From contig CAYPNF010000001.1 of assembly GCA_964411985.1 (NCBI GenBank), positions 186,001 through 250,000 on the forward strand: a DNA stretch of 64,000 nt. The letters run 5' to 3'. This document shows, piece by piece, positions 60,502 to 64,000 of this stretch. Source of the DNA: CAYPNF01 sp964411985 (GTDB lineage: Bacteria; Verrucomicrobiota; Verrucomicrobiia; Limisphaerales; J093). The notes under the pieces are model-generated. The model made no database searches, was not told the origin of the DNA, and worked only from the letters and a program-made list of their open reading frames with translations. The translations under genes and the position numbers were made by a program. Position 1 is the stretch's first letter; each line of letters begins with the position of its first letter.

Positions 60502-63500
60502 TCATGGTTCCATCCGAAGGCGGTAGTAGCGGCGGTTGGAGGGGGCCGAGCCGTCGCTCAGGAGCATTTCCTCGCCCGTGCCTGTAGACTCCAGGACGTT
60601 CCACCACGTTTGAAGGTCAGCCGAGGCTTGCAGCGCAAAGCGTGCCCCCTTGGGCACCATGGCCTTTAGAGAAAAGCGTCCTTCTTCGTACCGAAGGTCC
60701 GCAAGCTTGACCGGACTGGAGTCCATCACCACCACCACGAAGGTCGCGCTCACCGATAGCGGCGGCGCGCCTGCGTCCTGGACACGAACGGTAATATGGT
60801 TGGTACTTGGGCTTTGGAACACCGTAGGCGTCCAGACGAACATCCCTTCTGGTGTAAGTCCCGCGCCGGAAGGAGCCCCTGCGTCAAGGGTAAAGACCAA
60901 TTCCTGCGGGGGCAGGTCAGAATCTGAGGCTTCAACCGGGAACTCCAACCGAACTCCCGGCATAGCCGTCACCTGCTCGATGTGTTTCAGCGCAGGAGCG
61001 CTGTTCGCTTCGCTGACGGCGATCCGGAAAGTGCTGGCAACGCTGAGTGACGGAGTTCCGTTGTCGGTAACCTTGACCGTCACAGTATGAGTGTTCGGCC
61101 CCTGGGCCTCGGTCGGGTTCCAGCGAAGCGCACCGCCCACGTCCACCGTCAAGCCCTCAGGGCCGCTGACCAGCTGGTAGGCCAGTGGTTGCCTCGGCAA
61201 ATCGACATCAGTGGCAGCCAAGTTCAGCGTGAACGGCTCGCTTTCCTCAATCGCCTGATCGGCCACGGTCAGCGTGGGTGGGCTGTTCACTTCTTGGACG
61301 ACGACCTGAAAAGTGTTGGAGGTGCTGAGTGACGGGGTCCAGTTGTCGGCAACCCTGACCGTCACAGTATGAGTGCTCGGCCCCTGGGCCTCGGTCGGGT
61401 TCCAGTGAAGCGCACCGCCCGCGTCCACCGTCAAGCCCTCAGGGCCACTGACCAGCTCGTAGGCCAGTGTTTGCATCGGCAGATCGGCATCGGTAGCGGC
61501 CAGATTCAGTGTAAACGGCTCATCCTCCTGAATCGCCTGATCCACCACGGTCAGCATGGGTGGGCTGTTCACTTCCTGGACGACGATCTGGAAAGAATGG
61601 GTGGCGCTGAGTGACGGAGTACCATCGTCGGTAACCTGGACCGTCACCGTGTTGGTGCTCGGTCCCTGTGCCTCAGTGGGGGTCCATCGAATCTTTCCCG
61701 TGGGGTCGATACTCAACCCATCTGGACCGCTCAACGTTTCGAACGTCAGGTGATTCGCAGGGAAGTCCTCATCAAGGGCATTCAATATGACTACGGCTGG
61801 AGCCAATTCCTTCAGTATCGGGTCCGCCGGCCCCATGAGCGTTGGGTTGTTGTTCACTTCGGCGACGTTGATGGTCAAGGTAGTAGTCGACACCAACAAA
61901 GGCGAGTCGTCTGCCACAGTTTGGATACGCAAAGTGTACACTCCGGGCCCCTGCAACTCACCTGGCACCCAGGTCAGCAAGGCCGAGTTGGTGTCGAAGT
62001 TGGCACCGTTTGGGAGCACTCCCATCACTTGATAGAAGACCCTAGTGGCTAAAGGGTTGGTTCGAGCGAGGGGAAGTGACAGACGCAATTCGGACTGCTC
62101 GACGATTTCCTGCGAAGGAAGTGGGCTCAATTCGGGTTCCCAATAATCGGTGGCGGGAAACAGCCCGACATCATGTTGCGGCAGAGCTCCCAACATGGCT
62201 ATGGACGAGGCTCGGTTGCGACAAGGACTCTCTGACCGAAGACGAAAATCGAGAGCGTTGGCATCAGCAACTCCCGGATCAGCGAAGACATGGTTGGTGC
62301 CCAACCAGGGGATAAACCACTCTTCGGGAGATGCCAACTTCGTGGAGACGTCAAACGCGGCAGTGTCAAACGTGCTGCGATCGGTAGCGATTTCCGCAGC
62401 GCCCTGCAAAGCGAGGTGTTCCAGCCAGTTCGCTGCGAATAGGTTGTTGGCGAATCGGTTGGTCCGCGAGCTCTGATCCAGCGTGAGCCCGGTCCGTCCA
62501 AGCCCGATCAGGTTATGGGCCACAGTGCTGTTTCGAACGTTCTGTGTCAGTAGCATACCGCTCTCAGAAGATCCAATGGTCTGATTATCGTAGAGGCTTA
62601 TTCCTTCCACGTCCTGCAAAACGATGCCATTCCCTGAGTTATAAACAGTGTTGCCCCTTACGATCATCCCGCCTCCCTTGGAGCTGGAAATGAGGATGCC
62701 CGCGCCCATGGGCGATCCGCACTCCCAGACTACGTTGCCTTCGATCAGACATTCGCCTTTCGGGGTGATGAACTCCGCTTTAAGGCCGGCATCATAGGCC
62801 TGCCAGAGCAGGTTGTTCAGAATGCGCAGCCCAGCGTGGTTTCCACCGTTGAGCTCGAGGCAGCAACGCCCGTAATCGCTGACGTATGGAGTTCCCGGGC
62901 TGCCACCGCCGTGAACTTCAAACCCATGAAACCAGACATGCCTGCAATCCCAGTCAAACCTGACCGTTCCACGGTGGGGGTTTGCTTCCTGCCAACCCGA
63001 CGGCTTGAACAGCCTGACTCTTTCGCCCGGATACGCACTCAGAATGATAGGCTTAAGCTGGGTTCCCGATCGGCTGATAGTGAAGGGTTCAGAGTAGTCG
63101 CCACCGCGCACATAGAGCAAATCTCCGGCTGTGAGGGAACTAATGGCCCTGGCAAACGAGCGCCACGGTTGGCTCAGGGTCCCCGAGTTGCTGTCGTTGC
63201 CGTCCTTCGCGAGGTAGAGGGTTCGTCCCGTCGTTGCTAGCTCGATGCGACGCCGAGGAACGACCAAACTCACCGGACCGTTGGTCGTCTCAATCTCTAC
63301 GCGCGCAAAACCCGGCGCGACCACCATCCTTTTAGCGACGTAAATTGGGAAGCTATGGAACACGGTTCGCGGCGCCTGTCCACTGTCCGTCACCGAGACT
63401 GTAACCCGGACGGTACTTTGGGCATCGACAGCCTGTGGCGTCCATGTAAGCAGACCATCGGAACTCATGGCCGCCCCTGAGGGCACAGCGTCCTCTAAAG

Positions 63501-64000
63501 CGAATACAAGCTGTTGGGTGGGGGTGTCCCGGTCGAGTGCGCGAACGGAAAGCCGAAACAGCTCACCTACATAGGCTTCTTGCGGACCAGGATCCACGAT
63601 GATCGGTGCGTGGTTAGCGATTAGGGGGAATGGGTCAACTTCATTCTCTAGGCCGTCGCCGTCTTTGTCCGGATCGTTGGCGTCCGAAAGGTGGTCGCCA
63701 TCCAAATCCGTCGGGACCGAATCCTTGTTGCCGGGATGGCTCTGATCACCGGTAAGTTCGTCAGCGTCGAGAAAGCCGTCGCCGTCATCATCAGCATCCG
63801 CTACATCGGCCAATCCATCGTTGTCGCTATCCACCGCAGCGATGAATTCGACCTCAAAGCGGTCAAAGTCTAATGTACCGCCAGGTGTCCCGTCGAGAAT
63901 GACAAACCTGAGCCATCCTGGACGCCCGTCCACAGGAGCGACGGGGCTCTCTATCCAACCGGCGGAATCCCATCCGTTGCCGGGAAGCAGGAGGTCGAAG
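60502..64000 (-). CDS. Very large exported multi-domain protein, N-terminus beyond window edge
   Basis: At least 1166 residues; the frame stays open to the right edge, so the signal peptide is missing. From the N-terminal side: a jelly-roll-like end (LRFVILDGTPGG), thrombospondin-type-3-like calcium repeats (DSDNDGLADVADADDDGDG), a putative-Ig repeat, a right-handed beta-helix (LAKDGNDSNSGTLSQPWRSF onward, DUF1565-like), then several Ig-like (He_PIG/cadherin-like) repeats, three of them nearly identical. The C-terminal 60 residues (FALQASADLQTWWNVLEST to YYRLRMEP) match a module ending many Verrucomicrobiota exported proteins, perhaps a sorting signal. Likely surface or secreted adhesin or polysaccharide-associated protein. 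Confidence 0.85.
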   Translation of the reverse strand, partial: FDLLLPGNGWDSAGWIESPVAPVDGRPGWLRFVILDGTPGGTLDFDRFEVEFIAAVDSDNDGLADVADADDDGDGFLDADELTGDQSHPGNKDSVPTDLDGDHLSDANDPDKDGDGLENEVDPFPLIANHAPIIVDPGPQEAYVGELFRLSVRALDRDTPTQQLVFALEDAVPSGAAMSSDGLLTWTPQAVDAQSTVRVTVSVTDSGQAPRTVFHSFPIYVAKRMVVAPGFARVEIETTNGPVSLVVPRRRIELATTGRTLYLAKDGNDSNSGTLSQPWRSFARAISSLTAGDLLYVRGGDYSEPFTISRSGTQLKPIILSAYPGERVRLFKPSGWQEANPHRGTVRFDWDCRHVWFHGFEVHGGGSPGTPYVSDYGRCCLELNGGNHAGLRILNNLLWQAYDAGLKAEFITPKGECLIEGNVVWECGSPMGAGILISSSKGGGMIVRGNTVYNSGNGIVLQDVEGISLYDNQTIGSSESGMLLTQNVRNSTVAHNLIGLGRTGLTLDQSSRTNRFANNLFAANWLEHLALQGAAEIATDRSTFDTAAFDVSTKLASPEEWFIPWLGTNHVFADPGVADANALDFRLRSESPCRNRASSIAMLGALPQHDVGLFPATDYWEPELSPLPSQEIVEQSELRLSLPLARTNPLATRVFYQVMGVLPNGANFDTNSALLTWVPGELQGPGVYTLRIQTVADDSPLLVSTTTLTINVAEVNNNPTLMGPADPILKELAPAVVILNALDEDFPANHLTFETLSGPDGLSIDPTGKIRWTPTEAQGPSTNTVTVQVTDDGTPSLSATHSFQIVVQEVNSPPMLTVVDQAIQEDEPFTLNLAATDADLPMQTLAYELVSGPEGLTVDAGGALHWNPTEAQGPSTHTVTVRVADNWTPSLSTSNTFQVVVQEVNSPPTLTVADQAIEESEPFTLNLAATDVDLPRQPLAYQLVSGPEGLTVDVGGALRWNPTEAQGPNTHTVTVKVTDNGTPSLSVASTFRIAVSEANSAPALKHIEQVTAMPGVRLEFPVEASDSDLPPQELVFTLDAGAPSGAGLTPEGMFVWTPTVFQSPSTNHITVRVQDAGAPPLSVSATFVVVVMDSSPVKLADLRYEEGRFSLKAMVPKGARFALQASADLQTWWNVLESTGTGEEMLLSDGSAPSNRRYYRLRMEP
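61006..61851. repeat. Three tandem 282-bp coding repeats (Ig-like domains)
   Basis: The sequence around 61081, 61363 and 61645 recurs at an exact 282-bp spacing, equal to 94 codons. The first two units are nearly identical (for example CTCGGTCGGGTTCCAG and the AAGCCCTCAGGGCC block); the third has diverged more. Each encodes one Ig-like domain with NSPP, PFTLNLAATD and WNPTEAQGP-type motifs (the third keeps NSPP and WTPTEAQGP). The identity suggests recent duplication or gene conversion. Confidence 0.85.

Overview
The window reads as a chromosomal segment of a moderately GC-rich, aerobic, Gram-negative heterotroph. The most likely source is the Verrucomicrobiota (Limisphaerales/Pedosphaera-like). 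That placement is an inference from content: an alternative complex III locus joined to a cbb3-type oxidase, paired UroD-like proteins next to secreted glycosidases, PAS/GAF hybrid kinases, a DbpA-tailed DEAD-box helicase, and a large multi-Ig protein with a C-terminal module common in that phylum. No rRNA, tRNA, CRISPR array, phage or complete insertion sequence was seen.

Layout. 1-3.3 kb (minus): a PotD-like binding protein overlapping a sensor histidine kinase that runs off the left edge, preceded by a decayed receiver-domain fragment. 3.5-10.7 kb (minus): a tight six-gene operon of glutaminase-type amidotransferase, Fe-alcohol dehydrogenase, aldehyde dehydrogenase, glutamine-synthetase-like ligase, organophosphate-type MFS carrier and HAD phosphatase. 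It fits a gamma-glutamylation route for a phosphorylated amino-alcohol such as phosphoethanolamine. 10.9-13.8 kb (minus): a Sel1-type protein, an inverted-repeat-bounded element and a DEAD-box helicase. 14.2-25.2 kb (minus): a glycan locus with two UroD-like proteins, a six-hairpin glycosidase, a GH38-type protein and a GH106-like protein, divergent from an AraC regulator with an operator-like palindrome. 26.4-31.6 kb: a methyltransferase, a pair of M16 peptidases with complementary active-site residues, and an AIM24 protein. 31.7-35.4 kb: a 1214-residue hybrid kinase with a fused solute-binding sensor. 36-38.8 kb: small membrane/lipoprotein genes and an amidase. 38.8-43.1 kb: an LplT-PlsC-acyl-ACP-synthetase fusion and an unknown membrane protein, which share a 42-bp upstream element. 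43.4 kb: a Gly/Tyr/His-rich secreted protein.

44.5-58.4 kb (plus) is the respiratory centre of the window: eleven closely packed genes, actA, actB, an actC-actD fusion, actE, actF, an unknown gene, ccoS, ccoN, ccoO, a monoheme ccoP and a CcoI-like copper ATPase with an additional membrane domain. Together they would carry electrons from menaquinol through alternative complex III to a cbb3-type oxidase, and supply copper and assembly factors. 58.4-59.1 kb holds a VapBC-type toxin-antitoxin pair, then a stand-alone MetE-core protein, and finally (running off the right edge) a very large surface or secreted protein with calcium-binding repeats, a beta-helix and tandem Ig-like repeats.
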